Source: a bacterium (GTDB taxonomy: Bacteria > Bacteroidota > Bacteroidia > Flavobacteriales_D > Crocinitomicaceae). From it: 64,000 bases of DNA. The notes beneath the pieces are model-generated. The model saw only the letters and a list, made by a program, of their open reading frames with translations, was not told the origin of the DNA and searched no databases. Location of the stretch: contig JANSYQ010000010.1 of the NCBI GenBank assembly GCA_024742305.1, positions 1 to 64,000 on the forward strand, read 5' to 3'. How positions within the stretch are numbered: position 1 is the first letter of the stretch; each line of letters starts with the position of its first letter. Of the stretch, positions 1-8,071 are shown one piece after another. Made by a program: the position numbers and the translations under genes.

Positions 1-102
<102 letters not shown>

Positions 103-110
103 TTTTAGAA

Positions 111-142
111 AGCCTCATTCCTTCAGGAGTGAGGCTTTTTTT
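111..142 (+). terminator. Intrinsic terminator after the rRNA operon
   Basis: GCCTCATTCC, loop TTCA, GGAGTGAGGC (one G-U pair) followed by a seven-T run. It lies 9 nt after the 5S rRNA end and is the natural end of the rRNA transcript. Confidence 0.85.
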
Positions 143-301
143 GTTTATGAAAGTTAGCACGCCAAAATATATAGAATCCCGACAAAGCTTCAAGGTTAGG
201 ATCCATGGCAGGCGTAGTCATTAATGACACTCGAAAAGTGCTTCATCAATTCTTATAATAACATTCGTCCTAAACCGGATGCGGTTTGAAGGGAATTGCA
301 A

Positions 302-904
302 CTAATCAGGGAAATATCGAAGAACTGAACGGTGCCAAAGAGTTGAATTTGTATCCAGCGTATTCCTATAGCTAATGGAAGTAAAATTGGTTGGTTTCAA
401 CTTTCGAAAGTAAAAAGTAGCTTCCGTATTAAAGCTTATCGGTGCAAGGGATCTTGGGGGAAGAATATTAGCTCCACCTATTAAGTGTAATCGATTGGTG
501 TCTGAGCTAATTGTGAAAAAGTGAATTCCAAAATTGTCGTCGAATCTATTGTAATCTTGCCTCACGCAGCACTCCAAAATAAGATAGTTAGGAGCATCGT
601 AAACATTCGTTAGCTTAGATTCAGTGCAGTAAGAATCCTCCCGGAGAACAACTGAGTCCAAATACAAGCCTAAAGGAATAGCGTTAACCCTATCGAAATT
701 CAAGGAAATCGTATCAAAATTGAAAAATACAGGTAATTCGTACATGGAAGTGTCAAGTACTTCTACTGAGTCTTCTGTGTTTTCTGATATACTCTCTGAA
801 TTTTCCTGTAACGATTTCGACCTAGAAGGTTCTGAACAGGAAGACACACATACAAACGAAAGGATAACGAAACAAAGTAATTTAGGTATGTGTAAGCTGG
901 ACAT
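302..904 (-). CDS. Hypothetical lipoprotein
   Basis: A 200-residue protein of unknown function. The ATG at 904 is preferred over an upstream in-frame TTG, because it puts a clean signal peptide first: a Lys near the N-terminus, a hydrophobic core, then the lipobox V-S-S-C with Cys at residue 23. The residues after Cys are Ser/Glu-rich and disordered-looking, and the rest is predicted beta-rich. No catalytic motif was recognised. It lies about 25 nt downstream of an intrinsic terminator that ends the candidate small RNA at 925-1134, so it may be reached by read-through from the sigma-54-type promoter or have its own weak promoter. Likely membrane-anchored in the cell envelope. Confidence 0.6.
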   Translation of the reverse strand: MSSLHIPKLLCFVILSFVCVSSCSEPSRSKSLQENSESISENTEDSVEVLDTSMYELPVFFNFDTISLNFDRVNAIPLGLYLDSVVLREDSYCTESKLTNVYDAPNYLILECCVRQDYNRFDDNFGIHFFTISSDTNRLHLIGGANILPPRSLAPISFNTEATFYFRKLKPTNFTSISYRNTLDTNSTLWHRSVLRYFPD

Positions 905-924
905 CGTAAGTATGAATATAATCA

Positions 925-1134
925 AATGAAAAAGCCCCGACTAACGTCGAGGCTTTTCAATGCTACAACAATATCCCTCTAGTTGCTATGAAATTGAGAT
1001 GATGTCGGGATATCGATTGCTTACCCAGGAGCTGTAAACCCTAATTGCTCCATTATTTTTATCTATACGAGTAGATTTTTTTATTTCATTACACGAAGCA
1101 TTTCTCAGCTTCTACGGTAGCACCGTTGACTACA
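925..1134 (-). ncRNA. Candidate sigma-54-dependent structured small RNA
   Basis: No convincing ORF lies here, but the minus strand folds into a chain of short perfect stems: 1114-1126 (ACGGT/ACCGT), 1095-1112 (GAAGC/GCTTC), 1061-1076 (ATCTA/TAGAT), 1028-1051 (GGAGC/GCTCC) and 971-1013 (ATATCCC/GGGATAT). It ends in a 12-bp terminator stem at 930-957 with a T run. The 5' end is inferred as 12 nt downstream of the -12 GC of a sigma-54-like promoter at 1145-1161. The alternative is an unusually long, structured 5' UTR with attenuator for the lipoprotein gene at 302-904. The RNA itself is an inference; stems and promoter match are read directly. Confidence 0.5.
929..957 (-). terminator. Intrinsic terminator (works on minus strand, possibly both)
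   Basis: On the minus strand AAAAGCCTCGAC, loop GTTA, GTCGGGGCTTTT (one G-U pair) then TTTTTC. It closes the candidate small RNA and lies just upstream of the lipoprotein gene, so it could act as an attenuator for that gene. Confidence 0.75.
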
Positions 1135-1144
1135 CGTTCTTACT

Positions 1145-1161
1145 AGCGAAAGATGTTCCAA
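1145..1161 (-). promoter_or_regulatory. Sigma-54 (-24/-12) type promoter for the candidate small RNA
   Basis: Minus strand reads TTGGAACATCTTTCGCT: GG, ten bases, GC, the invariant spacing of sigma-54 promoters. It shares TTGGAAC with the promoter at 1885-1901. A pair of palindromes lies 67-100 bp upstream, the right distance for an NtrC-type activator. The predicted start is about 1134. Confidence 0.5.
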
Positions 1162-1225
1162 ACTTGATGAGTATCATAAGTATTTGATAAACAGATGATA
1201 ATGTTTTACGTCATAGGTGATTCTT

Positions 1226-1258
1226 TTTCATAATGAAAATAACCTTCTCATTATGAAA
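1226..1258. promoter_or_regulatory. Paired activator sites (TTTCA-N3-TGAAA), copy pair A
   Basis: Two 13-bp palindromes, TTTCA TAA TGAAA (1226-1238) and TCTCA TTA TGAAA (1246-1258), with centres exactly 20 bp apart, so they lie on the same helix face. Together they could also form a hairpin, but no T run follows on either strand. They are the likely enhancer for the promoter at 1145-1161. Confidence 0.5.
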
Positions 1259-1295
1259 GTATTCTTCAAGGTTTTGGAAAGGTGAAATGACTCAC

Positions 1296-1841
1296 TTAGA
1301 GGTAATTTATACTCTCTACTTTAATCACTGGCTTCAAAATATATTTACCCTGTCCAGTTTCAACAATAGATGCCGCGGCATCAAAATCAATTAACACTTC
1401 CACCAAGTCATTTGGAGAAATGGTTGTATTAATATTCAATTTTAATCCTGTATTCGTTTGACTTGTGAGTTCTAAAGGATAGGTCAAACTGTCAATGACA
1501 ACGCTGTTGTTAGATCCAAGAATCAATCGCATTTGTTGTAAATCTCCCACCGGAAGAACATTCGTGTCGGCTAAAACAGTGGTAATGTCGTTTTGTAACT
1601 CAAGAAGGTTGTAAACGCCTGCATTGGTGTTCAAGTCGACCCAGCCTGAATTTCCAACGTTGTTGCTAATATGTACTTGAACTTGTTGAATATCGACAAA
1701 GACACTATCAAAATCACCGGGAGCGTCTGTCATTTTCACGCGTAAATATCCCGTCTTTTCATTCGTCTTGTTACAAGAAATAGCGAATACCAAACTTAAT
1801 ACCGCTAAAACCGTAATTTTAATAATTCCTATTCGTTTCAT
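1296..1841 (-). CDS. DUF4382 domain lipoprotein
   Basis: A 181-residue lipoprotein with signal peptide and lipobox FAISC (Cys about residue 23). The remainder matches the DUF4382 pattern: an early beta strand with M-T-D-A-P-G-D-F-D (residues 37-45), a central G-V-Y-N-L-L-E-L, and a closing strand ending in an I-L-K-P-V-I-K-V segment. The family is made of small beta-sandwich envelope proteins of unknown role, common in Bacteroidota. The gene is last in the order kinase-regulator-DUF4382 on the minus strand, but it has its own sigma-54-like promoter (1885-1901) and paired upstream palindromes. It is therefore the best candidate target of the adjacent NtrC-type regulator. Function in the stimulus response is unknown. 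Confidence 0.8.
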   Translation of the reverse strand: MKRIGIIKITVLAVLSLVFAISCNKTNEKTGYLRVKMTDAPGDFDSVFVDIQQVQVHISNNVGNSGWVDLNTNAGVYNLLELQNDITTVLADTNVLPVGDLQQMRLILGSNNSVVIDSLTYPLELTSQTNTGLKLNINTTISPNDLVEVLIDFDAAASIVETGQGKYILKPVIKVESINYL

Positions 1842-1884
1842 AATTCCTACGTTAATTGTTACTACTACTTTTCGTAGGAAACTA

Positions 1885-1901
1885 TGCTAAACACGTTCCA
1901 A
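1885..1901 (-). promoter_or_regulatory. Sigma-54 (-24/-12) type promoter of the DUF4382 gene
   Basis: Minus strand reads TTGGAACGTGTTTAGCA, close to the sigma-54 consensus TGGCACG-N4-TTGCW, with exact GG-N10-GC spacing. The predicted transcript start is about 1874, giving a 33-nt leader to the ATG at 1841. Confidence 0.6.
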
Positions 1902-1956
1902 AATCGGTAATTCTCGATAAAACAAGGAATTAGAGGGATCGTTAGTCCAAGTTAAT

Positions 1957-1989
1957 TTTCGATATGAAAAATGACCTTTCAATTCGAAG
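1957..1989. promoter_or_regulatory. Paired activator sites (TTTCA-N3-TGAAA), copy pair B
   Basis: TTTCG ATA TGAAA (1957-1969) and TTTCA ATT CGAAG (1977-1989), centres 20 bp apart, as in the pair at 1226-1258. They lie about 60-90 bp upstream of the sigma-54-like promoter and just beyond the stop of the regulator gene. Confidence 0.5.
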
Positions 1990-1996
1990 AAAAAAG

Positions 1997-3355
1997 TCAG
2001 CTAACTTGGGTCTTCATCTCCTTCAACATGCGGTAAACAGTAGTTTGACCGATGCCCAACTTCTCTGCAACCAAAGCCGTGTCATTATTACATTGTCCCA
2101 TGTAGAAGTTGACGATTCGAATGGAATACTCGCGTAAAGTTTGCTCTTTTGTAAGTAAATCGGGAAGAAGATCAGATCCGGTGGAGAATGTTAAGTCGTC
2201 CTCTCCGATTTCCAATTCATTCGTCATTACGACCGCCAGTTCTACAATCGATTTTAACTCTCGAACATTGCCTGGCCATTGGTAACTCAAAATTTTATGA
2301 CGTGCCTCTTTGCTGAATCTCTTTTCTTCTAGACCATTCTCTTTGCAGAACTGCACCATGAAATGATTGGCAAGAATCAAAACGTCGTCTTGTCTGTCAC
2401 GCAAAGGCGGAAGAGAAATCGGAAGACCATACAAACGATAATAAAGATCTTCTCGGAAGTTCCCTTTCTTAACCTCTTCTAACAAATTACGATGCGTAGC
2501 TACAATGATGCGGCAGTTCACTGGAACAGGCGTATTACTACCAATTCGGGTAACTTCTTTTTCCTGTAGAACGCGCAGCAATTTTACTTGTGCATTGAGA
2601 TCCATTTCCCCTATTTCATCTAGAAATAAGGTGCCTCCATTCGCTTCTTCGAACTTTCCTTTTCTTCTGGAGATGGCTCCTGTAAAAGCCCCTTTTTCAA
2701 ATCCGAAAAGCTCGCTTTCAATTAGTTCTGAAGGGATGGCGGCCACATTAACAGCAATAAATGGCTTGTCCTTTCGATTCGAGTTAAAGTGAATTGCCTT
2801 CGCTACCATTTCTTTTCCGGTTCCTGTTTCTCCGGAAATTGATACGGTAATATTGTTGGCCAGTGCCCGATTCATTAGATCATACACTTTTCGCATGCCC
2901 GGGCTGTTACCGATAAGACTATTCTCAAAAGAGTACTTCTGTTGCACCTCTTTTTTCAACGATGCTAATTCTTTTCGAAGGTCAAAGTTCTTACAGATAT
3001 GATTTACCGTATTCAACACCATCTCTTTGATGTCTTTCGACTTTACGAGGTAGTCGTACGCACCAGATTTGAGCAATGAAACTGCCGTTTCTATCTTTTC
3101 TTGCTCTGAAATAATGATCACCTCAATGGAAGGATCTGCTTCTTTGATTTTATTGAGTAACTCGTCTCCCTTCATATCGGGCAATCCGTAATCAACCGTA
3201 ATTACTGCTGGACCGTTGTCAAGCTCACGCAGGACCTCCTTAGCTGAGTGAAATCCTTTTACCGTATAATCGGGGTTCAACGATAAGCTGTGAACCAACA
3301 AGCGATTGTACCATTCATCGTCTTCAACTACGTAAATTAAAAATTGTGAATCCAT
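1997..3355 (-). CDS. Sigma-54-dependent response regulator (NtrC family)
   Basis: 452 residues in the standard three-domain order. The receiver domain (1-120) has acidic D11-D13 and phospho-acceptor D55 in V-D-Y-G-L-P-D. The AAA+ domain (about 145-375) has Walker A GETGTGKE, the sigma-54 contact loop GAFTGA and a Walker B ending FLDEIGE. A Fis-type HTH ends the protein (about 410-448). It activates transcription with RpoN when phosphorylated. Its ATG abuts the stop codon of the hybrid kinase gene (TAA then ATG), so the two are co-transcribed and almost certainly partners, with the kinase's HPt domain as phospho-donor. The palindromes flanking the cluster (1226-1258, 1957-1989, 5885-5925) are candidate binding sites. 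The signal is unknown. Confidence 0.93.
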   Translation of the reverse strand: MDSQFLIYVVEDDEWYNRLLVHSLSLNPDYTVKGFHSAKEVLRELDNGPAVITVDYGLPDMKGDELLNKIKEADPSIEVIIISEQEKIETAVSLLKSGAYDYLVKSKDIKEMVLNTVNHICKNFDLRKELASLKKEVQQKYSFENSLIGNSPGMRKVYDLMNRALANNITVSISGETGTGKEMVAKAIHFNSNRKDKPFIAVNVAAIPSELIESELFGFEKGAFTGAISRRKGKFEEANGGTLFLDEIGEMDLNAQVKLLRVLQEKEVTRIGSNTPVPVNCRIIVATHRNLLEEVKKGNFREDLYYRLYGLPISLPPLRDRQDDVLILANHFMVQFCKENGLEEKRFSKEARHKILSYQWPGNVRELKSIVELAVVMTNELEIGEDDLTFSTGSDLLPDLLTKEQTLREYSIRIVNFYMGQCNNDTALVAEKLGIGQTTVYRMLKEMKTQVS

Positions 3356-5854
3356 TTACACTTCTTTTTCTCGAACCAGTTCTGATTCTACTATTGTAAT
3401 TACTTTTTCTCCCATCTTTGTTGCTTTCTCAAGTAGTGACTCGAGTTCAACGGTGGACGGGGACTCTGTTTTCGATTGATTTTCAATTTGTTTCAGCACA
3501 TTGTACAGCTGTGTTGCCTCCAAATGCTTGCACGGTGCACTGATGCGGTGTGCTATTTCTCCCATTCGTTTGATTTCGCCACCTTCCAGTAGCTTTTTCA
3601 TTTCGGCAAGACCGTTTTCTGTACCTCGAATAAAGGTTTCGAGCATTTCTACATAGAAACTTTCATCTTGACCACTCAGCGCTTTTAAACCTTCGAAGTC
3701 GAGTAGCCCCTCTGAGGAAGAATCATTTACATCCATTTTCTGTGTTATGAGCTGTTCCGCGATTACTGAAAGTAGCTGCGACTCGCGGAACGGTTTACCA
3801 AGAACCGCATTCATTCCTGCATTGATATAGGATTTTTTGTCCTCATCCGTGATCGCTGCAGATAGCGCAATGATCGGTGTTTCTTTGTTTTTTCCATTTT
3901 GACGAATGGCAACGGCTGCTTCTGTTCCGTTCATCTCAGGCATTCGAGCATCCATTAAGATGATATCGAATTTGTTTTTGTTCGAGAGCTTTACGGCGTC
4001 TTTTCCATTTTCTGCCTCCGTCATTTTTACACCGAATTTCCCAAGAATTGTAGCGATAAGCTTTCTGTTGAAGGCTTCGTCATCTGCTACTAAAATGGAA
4101 GTATTCTCTACAATTGGTTGGAAAGAGCTCGTCGGAGCCGCTTCTTCAAGCTCGGTTATTTCTCCGAGGGCATAAGGAATTTCAATAATGATTTCGGTTC
4201 CAACATTTTCCTTACTGTGAACTTGTACCGTTCCGTTATGTAGCTCGATAAGTTTCTTTGTAATGGACAGTCCCAGTCCGGTTCCACCGTATGTTCTTGA
4301 CGTACTGGCGTCGGCTTGTTCGAAGGCTTCAAAAACACGTTCTAGTTTTTCAGGTGACATTCCGATTCCGGTGTCGGCAATGGAGAATTCGAGAATGGCG
4401 ATTTTTTCTCCTACCTGAAGGGGCGTAACAGTAACAGACACAATTCCCTTGTCTGTAAATTTGACTGCGTTGCTTGTTACGTTGATCAAAATTTGAGAGA
4501 GTCGAATAGCATCACCAAGTATGACATCCGGCGTATCATCGAGCACAATGAACTCAAGTTCAATGTCTTTTTCTTCTGCAAGCGGTGTCATCAGATCTCT
4601 GACTTCGTTGAGTGTTTCTCTCAGTCGGAAGTTGCGCGTTTCCAACTCCAATTTGTAATTCTGCAGTTTTGTGAAGTCGAGCACTTCATTGATAAGTTGA
4701 AGTAGGTGAGAAGAGGCTTTGATCACTGTTTCCAGTTGGTCGCGTTGCTGTTGATTTAACTCGGAGTGGGATAATTGCTCAGTAAATCCCGAAATGATAT
4801 TCATCGGTGTTCTTATCTCGTGACTCACCGTGGCAACGAAATGTTCCTTCGCCTGTGCGAGAGATTCTGCCTCATTTTTTGCGCGTTTCAAGACTTTACG
4901 ATAACGGGTACTTCTTGAAATGTAGCGGATAATGGTATAACTGGTGATGAGCAGCAGGATGGAGATGAGTACACAGAAGATGATGATTTGCACATTGGCC
5001 TTGCTTACGATTTCGCGAGTTCGTTGAGCGCGTATTTTATCTCTTTTTAGTCCTTTGTTTTCCAAATCCGCAAGAATGCTACTTAAGTGGGCACTGTAGA
5101 GTTTGTCTAGCTCAAGCAGTTCATATTCTTGAAGTAATTGCTGTTCTTCTCGAGAAGTTTCAGACGATTGAATTTGCGCAAGATTGTTTTTAACTGTCTC
5201 ATAGTTCACACGCATCTCCTTCGGAACATTCGCGGCGATATTCGAATCATCGTCATCTTCCTCTTCGTTATCATTGTTGCGGCGCTTGTTTCTATTTTTC
5301 TTCTTTTTCAATTTGAAAAAAAGGAACCTACGCTCCTCTTCTGTTTCTTCTTCTTTTTTTTGAGATTTCGCTGATTGTGGTACCGAGGCATCTACTTCTT
5401 CTACGGCACCCTCAATAGTTTCATTTACGCGTTCCAGTGCTTGTTGCACTCGATATTCATTCTGAAGCACCAATAAACTGTCATATACTTCCAATTTATA
5501 CGACACGTACTTTGAAAGTGTGTCTAACTGTGCATCGTCTTTCTTAGAAGCCAATTCCATTGTATCCAAAGTGGATAATTGGTCTAGAATATTGGATCGA
5601 ATGGTCCTGTATTGATTTAGAAATAGTGTGTCTTCAGTAAGAGTGAATGTTTTTACTTTGTTTTCCGCCTCTGTAACACTGTAGATTACATTCTTGGTCA
5701 TGGCAACGGTTGGATCCGGTTTTCCCGATTCTTTTGCATTGTCTAAAACCTTTACAAAATCTCTATAAGTAATAAAGCCAACTGCGCTCACTAGTAGAAG
5801 TATGAGCAACATAATCATGAGGAATCCCTGTGTAATCGAAAACTTTAATTTCAT
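3356..5854 (-). CDS. Hybrid sensor histidine kinase with receiver and HPt domains
   Basis: 832 residues. Transmembrane helix 1 (about 9-28), a periplasmic helical region (30-285), and transmembrane helix 2 (289-311). Then HisKA with H345 in VSHEIRTP, the HATPase domain with DTGIGM and GGTGLGLS, a receiver (about 588-710) with D in LMDARMPEMNG, and a C-terminal HPt (about 730-815) with the His of A-H-R-I-S-A-P. The layout implies a His-Asp-His-Asp relay ending on the adjacent NtrC-type regulator. The periplasmic domain contains an odd low-complexity stretch (about 167-203), acidic, then Lys/Arg-rich, then acidic again. First gene of the operon; possible autoregulatory palindromes lie upstream. 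The ligand is unknown. Confidence 0.92.
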   Translation of the reverse strand: MKLKFSITQGFLMIMLLILLLVSAVGFITYRDFVKVLDNAKESGKPDPTVAMTKNVIYSVTEAENKVKTFTLTEDTLFLNQYRTIRSNILDQLSTLDTMELASKKDDAQLDTLSKYVSYKLEVYDSLLVLQNEYRVQQALERVNETIEGAVEEVDASVPQSAKSQKKEEETEEERRFLFFKLKKKKNRNKRRNNDNEEEDDDDSNIAANVPKEMRVNYETVKNNLAQIQSSETSREEQQLLQEYELLELDKLYSAHLSSILADLENKGLKRDKIRAQRTREIVSKANVQIIIFCVLISILLLITSYTIIRYISRSTRYRKVLKRAKNEAESLAQAKEHFVATVSHEIRTPMNIISGFTEQLSHSELNQQQRDQLETVIKASSHLLQLINEVLDFTKLQNYKLELETRNFRLRETLNEVRDLMTPLAEEKDIELEFIVLDDTPDVILGDAIRLSQILINVTSNAVKFTDKGIVSVTVTPLQVGEKIAILEFSIADTGIGMSPEKLERVFEAFEQADASTSRTYGGTGLGLSITKKLIELHNGTVQVHSKENVGTEIIIEIPYALGEITELEEAAPTSSFQPIVENTSILVADDEAFNRKLIATILGKFGVKMTEAENGKDAVKLSNKNKFDIILMDARMPEMNGTEAAVAIRQNGKNKETPIIALSAAITDEDKKSYINAGMNAVLGKPFRESQLLSVIAEQLITQKMDVNDSSSEGLLDFEGLKALSGQDESFYVEMLETFIRGTENGLAEMKKLLEGGEIKRMGEIAHRISAPCKHLEATQLYNVLKQIENQSKTESPSTVELESLLEKATKMGEKVITIVESELVREKEV

Positions 5855-5884
5855 TGGCTATTCACTATTTTTTCAAGGTAAGGT

Positions 5885-5925
5885 TTTCAATTTGAAATAA
5901 GTGACAAAAATATGTCAAAATGAAA
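5885..5925. promoter_or_regulatory. Palindromes upstream of the hybrid kinase gene
   Basis: A perfect TTTCA ATT TGAAA (5885-5897) and a weaker TGTCA AAA TGAAA (5913-5925), the same motif class as at 1226-1258 and 1957-1989. Centre spacing here is 28 bp rather than 20, and no GG-N10-GC promoter was found between them and the ATG. Binding would suggest autoregulation rather than classic activation. A further copy, TTTCA AAA TGAAA, is at 6060-6072. Confidence 0.3.
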
Positions 5926-6073
5926 ATTCCACCTTTTTCGGTGTACATTCCAATCGTGATGCCAATTATTGAGAGTTTTTTAAAATGCCGATTTTAAGAG
6001 GTTTACCAAAGCTATCGTTGGGGGAAATGCTTGAAAGCACACCATTATTGAAATAGCATTTTCAAAATGAAAA

Positions 6074-7123
6074 TTAAGCCAAGTTTCTCTTCCCACGATC
6101 CAATCCAAAGGTGAAGGTACTGCCAACACCCAAGGTGCTACGAACAGAGATGGTTTGACCGTGCGCCTCAATAAAGTGTCGCGCAATGGATAGTCCTAAA
6201 CCGGAACCACCGGCATTTCTGTTTCTACTTTTTTCAACGCGATAGAAGCGTTCAAATAGTCTCGGCAAATCTTCCTCAGGAATACCCGGGCCGTTGTCTG
6301 AAACTTCAACCGTAATGATGTTGTTTAAGATGTAAAAGCGGATGTTCGTTTCGCCACCATCGTTTCCATAGGAAATGGAGTTGCCGATTAAATTTGTTAG
6401 CACTTGGGTGATTTTCCCCTTGTCAGCATACACAAAAATGGGATCAAAGTCTTTGGCAAACTTCAGTTTTATCTTACGCTTTTTCGCCCGACCTTCCAGT
6501 TCATCAAAAATATCATCAACGAGCTCAACAATATCGAAATGGGAATAATCCAGTTCAATGACCCCCACTTCCATCTTGGCAATTTTGTCTAAATCTTCCA
6601 AAATGGTCGTCATGCGATCGGTAGCTTTTGAAGCGCGCTCCAAAAATTGACGGTTTACGTTATCATCTTCTAAGCCTCCTTCCAATAAGGTTAGAATATA
6701 GCCTTGAATGGAAAATACCGGTGTTTTTAACTCATGCGCTAAGTTTCCGAGGAATTCGCGACGAAACTCTTCTTGCTCTTTCAATTTATTGATCTCTTGT
6801 GTGCGCTCTTCGGTCCATTTTTTCGTTTCTACCTCGGCACGTTCTATAACATCATCAAACAGTGAAAAGTTCTCGTTGTGTTGATTGATAATCTTCCCTT
6901 TCCGAATGGAGCGATACAAGATTTTTAATTTCTGCGTAATGAATCTTCGCAAGAGAACATAGAATACCAAATAGGAGAGTCCACCTGTGAGTAAAGGAAA
7001 TAAAAGAAAATACAACGAGGGCACTCCAACCGACTGATTGAGAACAATCAACAGCAGGAAGGAAAGGACGGAAACAACAACGCTTCCGATTAAAAGTACA
7101 TGTACGGGCTTAAGGTTTTTCAA
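6074..7123 (-). CDS. phoR: PhoR-like sensor histidine kinase
   Basis: 349 residues with two N-terminal membrane helices (about 8-28 and 37-58) and only a short loop between them. There is no PAS or large sensor domain. A helical linker (90-120) leads to HisKA with H130 in NLAHELKTPVFSI, then the HATPase with DNGPGIPEEDL and GGSGLGLSIARHF. It overlaps the upstream regulator gene by 4 nt (ATGA), so the two are translationally coupled. The absence of a periplasmic sensor fits PhoR-type kinases that sense through a partner. Assignment to phosphate rests on similarity to PhoR plus the neighbouring Na/Pi transporter, and is an inference. Confidence 0.8.
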   Translation of the reverse strand: MKNLKPVHVLLIGSVVVSVLSFLLLIVLNQSVGVPSLYFLLFPLLTGGLSYLVFYVLLRRFITQKLKILYRSIRKGKIINQHNENFSLFDDVIERAEVETKKWTEERTQEINKLKEQEEFRREFLGNLAHELKTPVFSIQGYILTLLEGGLEDDNVNRQFLERASKATDRMTTILEDLDKIAKMEVGVIELDYSHFDIVELVDDIFDELEGRAKKRKIKLKFAKDFDPIFVYADKGKITQVLTNLIGNSISYGNDGGETNIRFYILNNIITVEVSDNGPGIPEEDLPRLFERFYRVEKSRNRNAGGSGLGLSIARHFIEAHGQTISVRSTLGVGSTFTFGLDRGKRNLA

Positions 7124-7803
7124 AACTCATTAAACGTATATCCAACTCCTTTAATAGTGCGAATATACGTATTACCGAGCTTCTCTCTAAGTTTACGGAT
7201 ATGAACATCAATAGTACGTTCGCCAACAATGGCGCCATCTCCCCAGACAATATTCAATATTTGATCTCGATTGAAGACCTTGCCCGGACGGCTTGCCAAC
7301 AATTCTAACAATTCAAATTCCTTCTTTGGAAGCGTTATGTTTTTTCCTTTGAATGTCACCAAAAACTTCTCTCGATCAATTGTGATCTCCTTGGTAACCT
7401 TTTCATTTTCGATTTCTTGTCCGCGTCTAAGGAGAGACTCTACTTTACTCACAAACAATCTAGGTCGAATTGGCTTTGTGATATAATCGTCGGCACCGGC
7501 ATCCAAGCCAGCAATTTGTGAATAATCTTCTGCACGCGAAGTCAAAAAAGCAATCACCGGACGGTTTAGATGCATTTCGTTGCGAATAATTTGACACGCT
7601 TCTATGCCATCCATCTGCGGCATCATGACATCCAATATGATTAAGTCAGGATTAAGGTCCTTGGCAAATTGAATACCGTCGGCTCCATTATTCGCAGTAA
7701 AGACTTTGTGCCCTTCCTTTTTCAAGGTGTACGAAAGAATATCCAAAATATCCTGTTCGTCATCTACGAGTAATACAGTACTTTCTTTATTGATTGGAGT
7801 CAT
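7120..7803 (-). CDS. phoB: PhoB-like response regulator (OmpR family)
   Basis: 227 residues. Receiver with phospho-acceptor D58 in IILDVMMPQMDG, conserved T/S and K near 87-110, and a C-terminal winged helix ending in the R-T-I-K-G-V-G-Y motif. First gene of the phoB-phoR pair and divergent from the beta-helix lipoprotein gene at 8072. Clearly paralogous to the regulator at 12541-13227: both share E-D-Y-S-Q-I-A-G-L-D-A-G-A-D-D-Y and nearly the same DNA-recognition helix region, so they may bind the same sites. Confidence 0.85.
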   Translation of the reverse strand: MTPINKESTVLLVDDEQDILDILSYTLKKEGHKVFTANNGADGIQFAKDLNPDLIILDVMMPQMDGIEACQIIRNEMHLNRPVIAFLTSRAEDYSQIAGLDAGADDYITKPIRPRLFVSKVESLLRRGQEIENEKVTKEITIDREKFLVTFKGKNITLPKKEFELLELLASRPGKVFNRDQILNIVWGDGAIVGERTIDVHIRKLREKLGNTYIRTIKGVGYTFNEF

Positions 7804-7959
7804 TTCCTCTGGTTTTGCTACAAAGCTACCGAGTGATGGGACTTACAGAGTTATTGAATATTTACACTTTGTTTAAGGAATCAAAAATGACCTTTAAGGT
7901 AATGTTACTATTCACATAGTTATCAACAGGTAAAACCAGTCAAAGCTGAAAGGTTTTAG

Positions 7960-7990
7960 TAACATATTAATATTGACTTAACGTATTAAT
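7960..7990. promoter_or_regulatory. Direct repeat TAACRTATTAAT, candidate regulator site
   Basis: TAACATATTAAT (7960-7971) and TAACGTATTAAT (7979-7990), period 19 bp, in the divergent space between the phoB-like gene and the lipoprotein gene. Direct repeats are what OmpR/PhoB-type regulators bind. The identification is tentative. Confidence 0.3.
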
Positions 7991-8071
7991 GATACAATCG
8001 TAAGTTTTTAGAAAGTTTTGTTTCAAGAAATCACCCAATCTTTGCAGTGTTCAAAATCGAAAAAGAAAAAG

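Noticed and set aside
720-929. 69-codon plus-strand ORF
   Set aside because: Antisense to the signal-peptide end of the lipoprotein gene, no coding character, and it ends inside the terminator.
1226-1258. Rho-independent terminator for the DUF4382 gene
   Set aside because: The inverted repeat lacks a T run on either strand; the two halves are themselves palindromes, so paired protein sites fit better.
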